A program made the position numbers and the translations under genes. From NCBI GenBank assembly GCA_020356105.1, contig CP070634.1, positions 2,619,452 through 2,662,308 on the forward strand: a DNA stretch of 42,857 nucleotides. Direction: 5' to 3'. Source of the DNA: Rhodospirillales bacterium. Its GTDB lineage: Bacteria; Pseudomonadota; Alphaproteobacteria; UBA8366; JADFVY01. The notes beneath the pieces were generated by a model. That model was not told the origin of the DNA. It made no database searches and saw only the letters and a list, made by a program, of their open reading frames with translations. This document shows, piece after piece, positions 1 to 8,270 of this stretch (the first letter of the stretch is position 1; the number at the start of each line of letters is the position of its first letter).

Positions 1-254
1 GCACCGCCAGGCAGATCAAGATCACGCCGGAGGAACGTTCCACCGCGGTCCGCGCGGCCAAGTCCATGGGCCTGAACGTCTGCGGCGTCGATATGCTGCG
101 GTCCAACCACGGTCCGGTTATCATGGAGGTTAACTCGTCGCCGGGCCTGGAAGGCGTCGAGAACGCGACCGGGATCGATGTGGCGGGCAAGATCATCGAA
201 TTCCTCCAGAAGAATGCCAAACCCGGCAAGACCAAGACCCGTGGACGAGGCTGA
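1..254 (+). CDS. rimK: RimK-type ATP-grasp glutamate ligase, C-terminal fragment
   Basis: Only the last 83 codons are present, open from base 3, so the 5' part lies outside the window. RimK adds glutamate residues to the C-terminus of ribosomal protein S6 and can make short poly-glutamate chains, using ATP. The fragment carries the end of the ATP-grasp domain: GVDML, then the metal-binding stretch IMEVNSSPG with its Glu and Asn ligands, then the GLEGVE...GIDVA region typical of RimK. The tail is short and basic ([11 protein letters not shown]). The stop is followed 4 bases later by the next gene, so it is the first visible member of a rimK - aspartoacylase-like - DUF455 operon. Family assignment is confident; the substrate here is inferred from the family. 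Confidence 0.9.
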   Translation, partial: TARQIKITPEERSTAVRAAKSMGLNVCGVDMLRSNHGPVIMEVNSSPGLEGVENATGIDVAGKIIEFLQKNAKPGKTKTRGRG

Positions 255-258
255 AACA

Positions 259-1323
259 ATGCACGCACGGCGTGAGGCACGGCCGCGCCGGGCGCCGTTC
301 GAGATCGGCGACGACGCGGTCCCGGCCGGCGGCCGGGCTACCGTCGACCTGCCGATCAGCCTGCTCTCGACCCACACGCCGATGGCGCTGCCGGTTCACG
401 TTGTCCACGGCCGGCGTGACGGCCCGACGCTTTTCGTCAGCGCCGCGGTGCATGGCGACGAGATCATCGGCATCGAAGTCATTCGTCGGCTGCTCAGGTT
501 GTCGACGCTGAGGAAGACCCGTGGAACCCTCCTCTGCATTCCGGTGGTCAATGTATTCGGCCTGATTTCTCACAGCCGCTACCTGCCGGACAGGCGCGAC
601 CTTAACCGGTCATTCCCCGGCAGCGCGACCGGATCCCTGGCCGGACAGCTTGCGCACGTCTTTCTGAAAGAGATCGTCAGCCGCAGTGACTGCGGTATCG
701 ATATCCATTCGGCCGCGATCCACCGCTGCAATCTGCCGCAAATCCGCATCAGTCCAGATCAGCCGCGCGCCATGGAACTGGCCGAGGCCTTCAATCCTCC
801 GGCCATTATCACGGCGCCGCTACGCGATGGCTCGCTGCGCCGGGCCGCAAGCAATGTCGGTGTCGACGTCCTGCTCTACGAAGCCGGAGAGGCGCTTCGC
901 TTCGACGAAGTCGCGGTACGGGTCGGCGTGAAGGGCATTCTGCGTGTCATGCAACATCTCGGCATGATCCGCAGTTCGAAGGCCACACCCAGCAAGGTCA
1001 TGCCAGTCCGCTCGAGCTCGACCTATTGGGTCCGTGCCCCTCAGGGTGGAATCGTACGCTCGGTCAAAGCGCTCGGCAGCCGCGTCGACGTCGGCGACAC
1101 GATCGGCTATGTCGCCGACCCACTGGGTCAATCCGAGGCGCCGATCGAAGCCCGCAAGGCCGGCATCGTTATCGGCCTCGCCAACATGCCGGTCGTCAAC
1201 CGCGGCGATGCCCTCTGTCATATCGCGGAACCGACCACGCTGCGCACCGCCCAGCAGCGCATCGAACAGCTGGAGACCGAAATCCTGGAGGATCCGTTAT
1301 TCGACGAGGACGAGATCATCTGA
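259..1323 (+). CDS. Succinylglutamate desuccinylase/aspartoacylase family metallohydrolase
   Basis: A 354-residue zinc hydrolase of the AstE/AspA (M14-like) family. Visible zinc-site elements are HGDE at residues 65-68 and a later DIHS motif, followed by YEAGEA. The C-terminal 100 residues (APQGGIV...VDVGDTIGYV) form the beta-barrel, lipoyl-like domain usual in this family. Start chosen at the ATG preceded by GAGG, 4 bases after the rimK stop; an in-frame start at 178 would overlap rimK and has no homologous-looking sequence. Family members remove acyl groups from N-acyl amino acids. Next to rimK a role on glutamate-modified substrates, for example removing glutamates, is plausible but only inferred from position. 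The substrate cannot be read from the sequence. Confidence 0.88.
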   Translation: MHARREARPRRAPFEIGDDAVPAGGRATVDLPISLLSTHTPMALPVHVVHGRRDGPTLFVSAAVHGDEIIGIEVIRRLLRLSTLRKTRGTLLCIPVVNVFGLISHSRYLPDRRDLNRSFPGSATGSLAGQLAHVFLKEIVSRSDCGIDIHSAAIHRCNLPQIRISPDQPRAMELAEAFNPPAIITAPLRDGSLRRAASNVGVDVLLYEAGEALRFDEVAVRVGVKGILRVMQHLGMIRSSKATPSKVMPVRSSSTYWVRAPQGGIVRSVKALGSRVDVGDTIGYVADPLGQSEAPIEARKAGIVIGLANMPVVNRGDALCHIAEPTTLRTAQQRIEQLETEILEDPLFDEDEII

Positions 1324-1339
1324 ACCGCTGTCCGGCCCT

Positions 1340-2149
1340 ATGCCAAAATCCGTGAGCCTGGCGGAATCTGCGGTCGCGGTCCTCGAGACGGGTCCGCCCC
1401 GCGCCAAGGCAGCCGCGGCCCGTGCGAGCGCCGTGGCCTGGCGGGCCGGCCGAATCGACCGCATCGGCACCGCGGCACCGCCCGGCCGCCCGGCCCGGCC
1501 CACGCGCCCGGACCTGCGGCCACCGCGCGAAGTTCCGCGGCGACGAATCACTTCGGGTGCCAATGGCCGCATCGCACTGCTGCATGCGCTGGCCCATATC
1601 GAGCTCAACGCAATCGATCTTGCCTTCGACATCATCGCAAGATTTTCCAATGACGCGCTGCCGCGGACCTTCTTCGACGACTGGATCGCGGTCGGTGATG
1701 ATGAGGCGCGACATTACCTGATGCTCGACGACAGGCTGACCGAGCTGGGTGCCGCCTATGGCGACCTTGCTGCGCATGACGGCCTGTGGCAGGCGGCGGT
1801 CGAGACATCGGACGACCTGCTTGCCCGGCTCGCCATCGTGCCGCTGGTGCTGGAAGCGCGCGGGCTGGACGTAACGCCGCCCATGATCGCCAGATTGCGG
1901 GTGGTCGGTGACAACCGATCGGCCGACCTGCTGCAGACCATCCATGACGACGAGATCCGCCACGTCGCCGCCGGTGTCCGCTGGTTTCGCCATGTCTGCG
2001 ACAGACGCGGGCTCGAACCTGCAGCGACGTACCGGCGACTCTTACGAGAGCGGTTCAAGGGCCGCCTCAAACCCCCGTTCAACCGGGCAAGCCGCGACGC
2101 GGCCGGCCTGACGCCGGAGTTCTACCAGCCCGGCGCCGAACACCGTTGA
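1340..2149 (+). CDS. DUF455 family ferritin-like protein
   Basis: A 269-residue member of the DUF455 (COG2833) family. The first 75 residues are Pro/Arg/Ala-rich and low in complexity. The rest is a helical bundle with the regularly spaced carboxylate/histidine motifs of ferritin-like di-iron proteins: HIELNA, DDEARHY, LEARGLD and DDEIRHV. These fit a two-iron site related to MiaE-type hydroxylases, but no reaction is established for the family as far as I know. The ATG is 16 bases after the preceding stop without a good ribosome binding site, so translation may be coupled to the upstream gene. It closes the rimK operon. An open extension further upstream in this frame overlaps the preceding gene and looks non-coding. 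Confidence 0.85.
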   Translation: MPKSVSLAESAVAVLETGPPRAKAAAARASAVAWRAGRIDRIGTAAPPGRPARPTRPDLRPPREVPRRRITSGANGRIALLHALAHIELNAIDLAFDIIARFSNDALPRTFFDDWIAVGDDEARHYLMLDDRLTELGAAYGDLAAHDGLWQAAVETSDDLLARLAIVPLVLEARGLDVTPPMIARLRVVGDNRSADLLQTIHDDEIRHVAAGVRWFRHVCDRRGLEPAATYRRLLRERFKGRLKPPFNRASRDAAGLTPEFYQPGAEHR

Positions 2150-2247
2150 CCGTCGCCGTCATCCCCTTTCGCGTACTCGAAAGTTTGCGCCCAGGCGCGT
2201 AAGCTTGCCGACGACACGCAACAGCTTTGCCAAGCCGGGAGGTTTCC

Positions 2248-2634
2248 ATGCTCAAGACGCTCATACCAGGCACCATCGCACCGCCATTCAGCGCCTACAG
2301 CCATGCGGTGGAGATCCCGGCGGGGGCGCGCTTGCTCTACATTTCGGGCCAGCTTGGTATCACGCCCGACGGCACCGTGCCGGATGATTTCGCTGGGCAG
2401 GCCGACCAGGCATTCCGCAATGTCGTGGCGATCCTCGAAGCGGCCGGCATGCGTCCGAGCGATCTCGTCCGGGTCAACACCTTCCTGACGGACAGCGCCG
2501 ACATCCCCGGCTATCGCGCAATCCGTGACCGGCATCTCGGCGGGCACGAAGCCGCCTCAACGATGATCGTGGTCTCGGCGCTGGCGCAGCCACAGTTCCG
2601 GATCGAGGTGGAGGCTGTGGCGGCAGAGGGCTGA
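2248..2634 (+). CDS. ridA: RidA family protein (YjgF/YER057c/UK114)
   Basis: A 128-residue RidA-type protein. RidA deaminates reactive enamine/imine intermediates released by PLP enzymes such as threonine dehydratase, producing ketoacids and ammonia in the cytoplasm. The sequence has the expected pattern: PFSAYSHAV near the start, LYISGQLG, the NVVAILEAAG helix, V-R-V-N-T-F-L-T-D and a closing RIEVEAVA with Glu. The catalytic Arg that many RidA proteins have near residue 105 is not obvious: the corresponding stretch reads VVSALAQPQFRIEVE. It could therefore be a non-deaminating Rid subgroup. Start chosen at the ATG 5 bases after GGGAGG (2237-2242). It is convergent with prfB. Confidence 0.88.
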   Translation: MLKTLIPGTIAPPFSAYSHAVEIPAGARLLYISGQLGITPDGTVPDDFAGQADQAFRNVVAILEAAGMRPSDLVRVNTFLTDSADIPGYRAIRDRHLGGHEAASTMIVVSALAQPQFRIEVEAVAAEG

Positions 2635-2678
2635 CCGCCTGTGGTGCGGCCCGCGCATGGCCAGCTGCGTGCCGGGGA

Positions 2679-3807
2679 TCAAGCTTCGGCGCCCGCCTCC
2701 GAATCGTCCGCGCCAGCGATTCGACGGGCCAACGCGGCCTGCAGGAACCCGTCCAGGTCACCGTCCAGGACGGCCTGGGTGTCGCTGGTCTCGAAACTGG
2801 TCCGCAAGTCCTTGACCATCTGATAAGGATGTAGGACGTAAGAGCGGATCTGGTGGCCCCAGCCGATATCGGTCTTGGCTTCATGCTCTGCCTGGGCTGC
2901 TTCTTCACGCTTGCGCAATTCGGCCTCGTACAGACGGGCCTGAAGCATCTTCATTGCCGTTGCGCGGTTCTTGTGCTGGGACCTGTCGTTCTGGCACTGC
3001 ACCACGATATTGGACGGAAGGTGCGTGATGCGTACCGCCGATTCCGTCCTGTTGACGTGCTGTCCGCCCGCTCCGGAGGCCCGATAAACGTCGATTCGCA
3101 AATCCTTCTCGTCGATCTCGATGTCGATGTCATCCTCGAGCACCGGATAGACCCCCACTGCAACGAAACTCGTCTCGCGCCGCTTCGCGCCGAACGGCGA
3201 GATCCGCACGAGGCGATGCGTGCCAGTCTCTGTCTTGAGCCAGCCATAGGCATTGTGCCCGGCAACCTTGATCGTGGCAGACTTGATCCCGGCCTCGCCG
3301 CCTTCGGATTCCTCGATCCACTCGACCTTGTATCCATGCGCCTCAGCCCAGCGAACATACATCCGCGCTAACATCTCGGCAAAATCCTGGGCGTCCGTGC
3401 CGCCGGCGCCGGCATGAATTTCGAGAAATGCGTCGTTGTGATCGGCCTCGCCCGACAACAGGCTTTCGATGCGACGGGTTTCGACCTGCGGTGCGAGCCC
3501 CGCGAGGGCCGTTTCGCCCTCTGCTCTCACATCATCGTCGCCCTCCGCCTCGGCAAGCTCGATCAAGGCGGTTGCGTCCTCAAACTCCTGGACAAGCCGC
3601 TTGTACGACTCGATCGCCGAATCAAGGTGGGTCCGCTCGCGCATCAATTGCTGCGCCTTGTTCGCGTCGTTCCACAACTCGGGATCCTCGGACAGGGCGT
3701 TCAGCTCATCAAGTCTGCGGATCGCGGCATCGTAGTCAAAGATGCCTCCTCAGCAGTTCCAACGACTGCTTGATGCTATCGGCAACTGCCTGGATTTCCG
3801 CACGCAT
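2679..3807 (-). CDS. prfB: Peptide chain release factor 2 (programmed +1 frameshift)
   Basis: RF2 recognises UGA and UAA stop codons on the ribosome and triggers release of the nascent chain. The gene is in two frames. The ATG at 3807 opens a 23-codon leader ending ...LLRRHL, followed by an in-frame TGA (3738-3736); slipping one base on CTT-TGA-C gives Asp and then continues to 2679, making a 375-residue protein. The main frame contains the RF2 stop-recognition tripeptide SPF in RISPFGAKR and the catalytic GGQ in SGAGGQHVNR. An AGGAGG element sits three bases upstream of CTT. A 332-residue frame beginning at 3677 lacks the N-terminal helix and is not the true start. The position downstream of the PBP1A gene, same strand, is common in alphaproteobacteria. 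Confidence 0.96.
3735..3750 (-). promoter_or_regulatory. prfB: prfB +1 frameshift signal
   Basis: Read on the minus strand: AGGAGG (3750-3745), three bases CAT, then CTT TGA C (3741-3735). This is the canonical bacterial RF2 autoregulation site: an internal Shine-Dalgarno element at the required short spacing, a slippery CTT and a poor-context TGA followed by C. When RF2 is scarce the ribosome pauses at TGA and shifts +1; when RF2 is abundant the leader terminates. The downstream frame is RF2 with no gap in homology, which makes a sequencing error an unlikely explanation. Confidence 0.95.
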
Positions 3808-3890
3808 GGCATCCTGTTGACGCTGAATGGACAAGCCTGCCCCGAATTAACGAATATCCGAGTGTCGCGCAACCCGCTGCGGCGGCGTGC

Positions 3891-6401
3891 TCAGTAAAGG
3901 CCGGTATCCGCCTGCTTCTTGACCGGCTTGGGCGGTTCCCTCTGGCCGGTCGGAATTGCATCGGCGCCGGGCGGCGCGTCTATATCAAGAGCGGTATCGG
4001 ACCCGTCGATCACGATCGACGCGCTGTCGGTTCCCGGCTCGGTACCGCGCCGGAACGCTTCCAGGACAATCTTCCGCCGGTCGTCGGCGGGCCCCGCCGG
4101 CAGGCCGGTCTCGGTGTTCATGCGCACCATGCGAATGCCGGGCGGGACCCGGAATGGTATCGCGGGTTTGTCGGCCAGCGCATTGGCCATGAACTCCTTG
4201 AAGATCGGCACGCCGGCGCTGGAGCCGGTCTCGCGCCGCCCCAACGTACGCGGCGTGTCGAACCCAACATAGACGCCGGCTGCAAAATCGGGCGAAAACC
4301 CGAGGAACCACGCATCCTGGGAATTGTTGGTCGTGCCCGTCTTGCCCGCCAGCGGCTTGCCAATACTGCTGACCCTGTAACCAGTGCCGCTCTGGACCAC
4401 GCCCTGCAGCATCGAGACGATCTGGTAGGCGCTGATCGGGTCGGCGACCTGCTCGCGCTCATCGGGAATGAAGGGCACCGGCTGCAGCGCCCAACGTTCG
4501 GCCATGCATCCCTCGCAAGGGCGACTGTCATGCGTGAAGATCGTTCGTCCCGTGCGGTCCTGAACCCTATCGATCAGCGTCGGTGTAATCCGCTTGCCGC
4601 CATTCGCCAGCATTGCGTAGGCTGCGGTCAGGCGCATCAACGTGGTCTCGCCCGCACCAAGCGCCATGGCCAATTCGCCGGGCATCTCGTCGACGATTCC
4701 AAAAGCCTTGGCGTTCTTGATTACGGGTACCATGCCGATCGCTTTGGCAAGTCGAACCGTCATCAGATTGCGGGACTTGACGATCCCGATCCGCATCGTG
4801 CTCGGACCATAGAACCGGTCCGAATAGTTCGTCGGTTTCCATTTGCCCTTACCGTCGGTGCGCTCCATCACGAAAGGCGCGTCCAGGATAACCGTCGCCG
4901 GCGTATAATTCTTGTCCAGCGCCGACAGGTAGACAAACGGCTTGAAAGCCGAACCCGGCTGCCGCCACGCCTGCGTTGCACGATTGAATTCGCTCAGCGC
5001 AAAATCATAGCCGCCCGACATGGCGAGCACGCGTCCCGTATGCGGATCGAGCGCTATGATCGCACCGTTGACGTCGGGGACCTGCCGCAGCCCATAGGTG
5101 TTGTCCGGATAGGTAACGGTATTACCTTCCTCGTCCGGGTCGGAGATCATCACCGGCTCGACGAGAACAACATCGCCAATGCCCAGCACGTCCGCCGCTT
5201 TTTGCACTTCCGGGCCAAGTTCCTGCTCTGGCATCCAGGGCTGGGCCCAGGCAAGCTCGGTCAGCGGGATCGTGCCCGTGGCGCCGTCACGCAGGCCGAT
5301 CGTCGCGACGTCATCCTCGAGCGACAGCACGACCGCCAATGCCCAACCCCGCGCCCCCTCCGGCAACGTCGCCGCCTCCAGCCACTTGACCCAGTCGGTG
5401 CCGGCCACCAGCGTATTCAGCGGCCCGCGCCAGCCGTGCCGTCGGTCGTAGGCGATCAGTCCATTGCGCAGCGCGGCATCTGCAAAGGCCTGCAGCCTTG
5501 GGCTCAGCGTGGTACGCACGGACAATCCGCCCTCGTAGAGAGCATCCTCGCCAAACCGGTCGACCAGCTCTCGCCTGACCTCCTCGACAAAATAGGCCGC
5601 CGCGACCAGGGTACTGCGGTCTGGCGAAACCATTTCAAGGCGCTCGGCGCGTGCCGCTTGCGCGCCCGCCGCGTCGAGAAACCCCTCTTCCACCATTCGC
5701 CCGATAACCCAATCCCGCCGTTCGCGGGCGAGATCGGGCGCGTGAACCGGATGGTATTTACCAGGTGCCTTCGGCAAAGCCGCCAAGTAGGCGGCTTCGG
5801 CCACGCTCAGTTCGTCCATCGATTTGTTGAAATAATGCAACGCCGCTGCCGCGACGCCGTAGGCGCCGATGCCGAGATAGATCTCGTTCAGATAGAGCTC
5901 CAGGATCTCGTCCTTGGAGTAGACTTTTTCCATTTCGATAGCGATAAGCGCTTCACGGATCTTCCTTTCATAGCTTCGCTCATTGCCGACCAGAAAATTC
6001 TTCGCCACCTGCTGGGTGATCGTGGACCCACCAACAAGCCGACGGTCGGTCCCCAGATTTCTGAGATTGGTGACGACGGCCCGCGCCAGCGCCACCGGAT
6101 CAACGCCCTTGTGCTGGTAGAAGCGCTGGTCCTCAGCCGCGATGAACGCCTGTTTGACGCGAAGTGGCACCGCGCTGATCGGCACGAAGGTGCGCTTCTC
6201 CGTTGCAAACTCGGTGATCAACTGGCCGTCCCCGGCATGAACGCGGGTCGAGATTTTCGGCTGATAATCAGCCAACTGCCGGTGGTCCGGCAGATCGCGG
6301 CTGAAATGCCAGATCGCATAGGTCGCCGCGCCGCCGGCCGCGAGCCCGATGATCAGAAAAACGGCCAGGCAGTAACGGACGAACTTAAGCAGACGACCCA
6401 T
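3891..6401 (-). CDS. mrcA: Penicillin-binding protein 1A (bifunctional peptidoglycan synthase)
   Basis: An 836-residue class A PBP, anchored by one N-terminal membrane helix (about residues 8-32), which polymerises glycan strands and crosslinks them in the periplasm. The glycosyltransferase (GT51) domain shows AAEDQRFYQHKG with catalytic Glu90, GGSTITQQVAKN (about 124-135) and the IREALIAIEMEK helix. An OB-like insert spans about 320-430. The transpeptidase domain has GSAFK with active-site Ser484, SRN at 543-545 and KTGT at 687-690. The C-terminal 80 residues are Pro/Asp-rich and probably disordered. It follows the amidase gene on the same strand by 113 bases, a cell-wall pairing often seen in alphaproteobacteria, and prfB lies downstream. 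Confidence 0.96.
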   Translation of the reverse strand: MGRLLKFVRYCLAVFLIIGLAAGGAATYAIWHFSRDLPDHRQLADYQPKISTRVHAGDGQLITEFATEKRTFVPISAVPLRVKQAFIAAEDQRFYQHKGVDPVALARAVVTNLRNLGTDRRLVGGSTITQQVAKNFLVGNERSYERKIREALIAIEMEKVYSKDEILELYLNEIYLGIGAYGVAAAALHYFNKSMDELSVAEAAYLAALPKAPGKYHPVHAPDLARERRDWVIGRMVEEGFLDAAGAQAARAERLEMVSPDRSTLVAAAYFVEEVRRELVDRFGEDALYEGGLSVRTTLSPRLQAFADAALRNGLIAYDRRHGWRGPLNTLVAGTDWVKWLEAATLPEGARGWALAVVLSLEDDVATIGLRDGATGTIPLTELAWAQPWMPEQELGPEVQKAADVLGIGDVVLVEPVMISDPDEEGNTVTYPDNTYGLRQVPDVNGAIIALDPHTGRVLAMSGGYDFALSEFNRATQAWRQPGSAFKPFVYLSALDKNYTPATVILDAPFVMERTDGKGKWKPTNYSDRFYGPSTMRIGIVKSRNLMTVRLAKAIGMVPVIKNAKAFGIVDEMPGELAMALGAGETTLMRLTAAYAMLANGGKRITPTLIDRVQDRTGRTIFTHDSRPCEGCMAERWALQPVPFIPDEREQVADPISAYQIVSMLQGVVQSGTGYRVSSIGKPLAGKTGTTNNSQDAWFLGFSPDFAAGVYVGFDTPRTLGRRETGSSAGVPIFKEFMANALADKPAIPFRVPPGIRMVRMNTETGLPAGPADDRRKIVLEAFRRGTEPGTDSASIVIDGSDTALDIDAPPGADAIPTGQREPPKPVKKQADTGLY

Positions 6402-6514
6402 GAACCCGACCCAACCGAGAGGAAGAACGACAATCCACGAAGATACCTAAAGCGTGCAGTTTCCCGGACAATGCACTCAATACCGCGCAATTATGACCAA
6501 TCTGTGAACGAGCC

Positions 6515-7756
6515 CTACCGGCGGGCGAGGTCGTCCACATGCTTGAAATACTCGTCCGAGGCGGCGAGGATGGCGTTGGCGACCCTGCTCCGGAAGCGTG
6601 ATGTCTGTAACATCTTCCGATCGCTTGCATTCGACAGATAGCCAAGCTCAACCAGAACCGATGGCACGGTTGGCGATTTGAGGACCACGAACCCGGCGAA
6701 GCGATGCGCCTTTCTTCGCGCCAAGCCGACGTCGTTCTTTTCCAGCTGTCCTGTCAGCATTCGCGCGAATACAACCGACTGGCGATCGGTCTGGCGGCGT
6801 TGCAGATCACGGAGTATATCGATCGTCTCGTCAGAATACGCCGCCGGGTCGATGCGCGTACCAGCGATCGTATCGGCGTTGTTTTCCTTTGCCGCCAATG
6901 CCGCCGCCTCTTTATCCGACGCCTTCTGCGAGAGCGTGTAGACCGAGGCTCCGCGCGTCACGCCTTTGGGGTGCGTATCGGCGTGTAGCGACAAGAAGAG
7001 GTCCCCAGAGTTGGCGTGAGCCACCTCGACTCGCTCACGCAACTCCAGGAACTCGTCTCGCGAACGGGTCATGACAACTCGATAACGTCCGCTTTCCTCG
7101 AGCCGTTGCTTAACAGCATTGGCCACCGCCAAGGTGATCCGTTTTTCGTATGTTCGCCCCCGGACCGCGCCCGGGTCCACGCCGCCGTGCCCTGCGTCAA
7201 TCACGACGATGCGCTTGCCCGTCAGATCGCTGGGTTTCCGCCGCGGCAGCGGCATCGCACTGACCGTTGGCGGCTCCCAGCCCTTGGCACCAACCTTCTT
7301 TCCCGGTGCAAATCGGGCCGCGCCCACCGGAACAATGTCGAAAACGATCCGATCCGGCCCGGTCAGGACGCTATGTCGCAGAATCTTGGCCGGCCCCATC
7401 AAATCGACGACGACGCGGCTATTGCCGGGCCGGAAATGTCCGTAGCGCAAACGTTGGACCAATCCAACGGTATCCTGCTTCGAGCCGCCATTGGCGCTCC
7501 AGGCGACTTCCGGCAGGTCGATTACGAGACGGTAAGGCGATCCAAGCAAGAAAGCGGAATACGGCACCGCGGTGCTGAGGTCGAGAACGACACGGGTGGT
7601 GCCCTTCGCGCTGCTCGGAGGATTGAGGCCGAGCCGGACGCCGGTGACCGCCGCCTCCTTGGCCACGGAACTCTCGCAAAGCGTGAGCAATGCAATCAAC
7701 GCGACCGCCAGACCGCGGCAAAACGTAAACATCGAGACTGAACTGCGAGCGCTCAT
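6515..7756 (-). CDS. amiC: N-acetylmuramoyl-L-alanine amidase, AMIN + Amidase_3 domains
   Basis: A periplasmic zinc amidase that cuts the MurNAc-L-Ala bond during septum splitting. The 413-residue product has a signal peptide (FCRGLAVALIALLTLCESSVA), an AMIN domain at about 33-135 for septal targeting (VTGVRLGL...TRVVLDL...RLVIDLP), a Pro/Arg linker, then Amidase_3. Zinc-site and catalytic residues are DAGHGG (His), the Glu in YEKRITL, SLHAD (His) and VELGYLSN (catalytic Glu). I chose the ATG at 7756. A longer in-frame TTG start at 7825 would lie upstream of the likely transcription start set by the promoter at 7798-7825. An ATG eight codons further in (7732) is another possibility. The symbol is given by domain type; AmiA/AmiB/AmiC orthology cannot be settled here. 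Confidence 0.93.
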   Translation of the reverse strand: MSARSSVSMFTFCRGLAVALIALLTLCESSVAKEAAVTGVRLGLNPPSSAKGTTRVVLDLSTAVPYSAFLLGSPYRLVIDLPEVAWSANGGSKQDTVGLVQRLRYGHFRPGNSRVVVDLMGPAKILRHSVLTGPDRIVFDIVPVGAARFAPGKKVGAKGWEPPTVSAMPLPRRKPSDLTGKRIVVIDAGHGGVDPGAVRGRTYEKRITLAVANAVKQRLEESGRYRVVMTRSRDEFLELRERVEVAHANSGDLFLSLHADTHPKGVTRGASVYTLSQKASDKEAAALAAKENNADTIAGTRIDPAAYSDETIDILRDLQRRQTDRQSVVFARMLTGQLEKNDVGLARRKAHRFAGFVVLKSPTVPSVLVELGYLSNASDRKMLQTSRFRSRVANAILAASDEYFKHVDDLARR

Positions 7757-8270
7757 TCGTCCGGTTAGCCTCAGCTTATGCGTTTGATAATCTTTGACAT
7801 ATAGTTGATTCGACGGAACCGACAAAACAAATAAAAGAGAAGGTTGGCCAAATTTTGGTCGGCACGGGGCAAATTATCCGTTGTCCTATGAATGCATTCG
7901 CGCGTATTTTGACCCCGCGCGTATCGCCGCCGGTCTGTTAGTCCTCGAATGTGGGGTAACGGTGCAGCGATCCTTCGGACCGATTTCTCTCCGTCATTTT
8001 CGGCCAGGAATTCGGTATGCCGGGGAACGAGGCATTTGCGAAATCGGCGGTATTGTATTGAGGAACTCGAAGCCGATCCACGGACCAACCCCCGACAGGC
8101 GGTTTGTCACTGGATGAGCGGGCGCTGAATTGCCGCTTCGTCTTGGCGCACTAGATGGTGCGCTGTTCGACGAGTGAACTCGAAAGCGCCGCCGGCTTCG
8201 CACCAAACGCGATGCGGCTAGGAGGGTCTGTTGCGCGCGGACCTTTCAGCGCACGTTGGAGTTTTGCCTT
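7757..8270. other. 514-base divergent intergenic region between amidase and rne
   Basis: This spacer holds the control regions of two divergent operons. I see the amidase promoter candidate at its left end, and near its right end a perfect 6-bp inverted repeat (GCGCAC / GTGCGC, loop 6) at 8146-8163. A strong AGGAGG is at 8220-8225, followed 5 bases later by TTG (8231) opening a 35-codon frame that ends at 8338, inside rne. I find no convincing rne promoter by eye. Short open frames here on either strand have no recognisable protein features. Confidence 0.5.
7798..7825 (-). promoter_or_regulatory. Candidate sigma-70 promoter of the amidase-PBP1A operon
   Basis: On the minus strand TTGTCG (7825-7820), 16 bases, then TATATG (7803-7798). 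The region is AT-rich compared with its surroundings and lies about 40 bases upstream of the chosen amidase ATG. Matched by eye only; moderate support. Confidence 0.45.

Noticed and set aside
2679..3677. prfB as a 332-residue protein starting at 3677
   Set aside because: It lacks the N-terminal helix of RF2, which is supplied by the leader plus the +1 shift at 3736-3738.
4530..6641. 703-codon open frame on the plus strand
   Set aside because: It is exactly antisense to PBP1A, whose motifs are intact; long antisense frames are expected at this GC content and its product has no coherent domains.
7881..8117. 78-codon frame in the amidase-rne spacer
   Set aside because: No ribosome binding site and no protein-like pattern; treated as non-coding.
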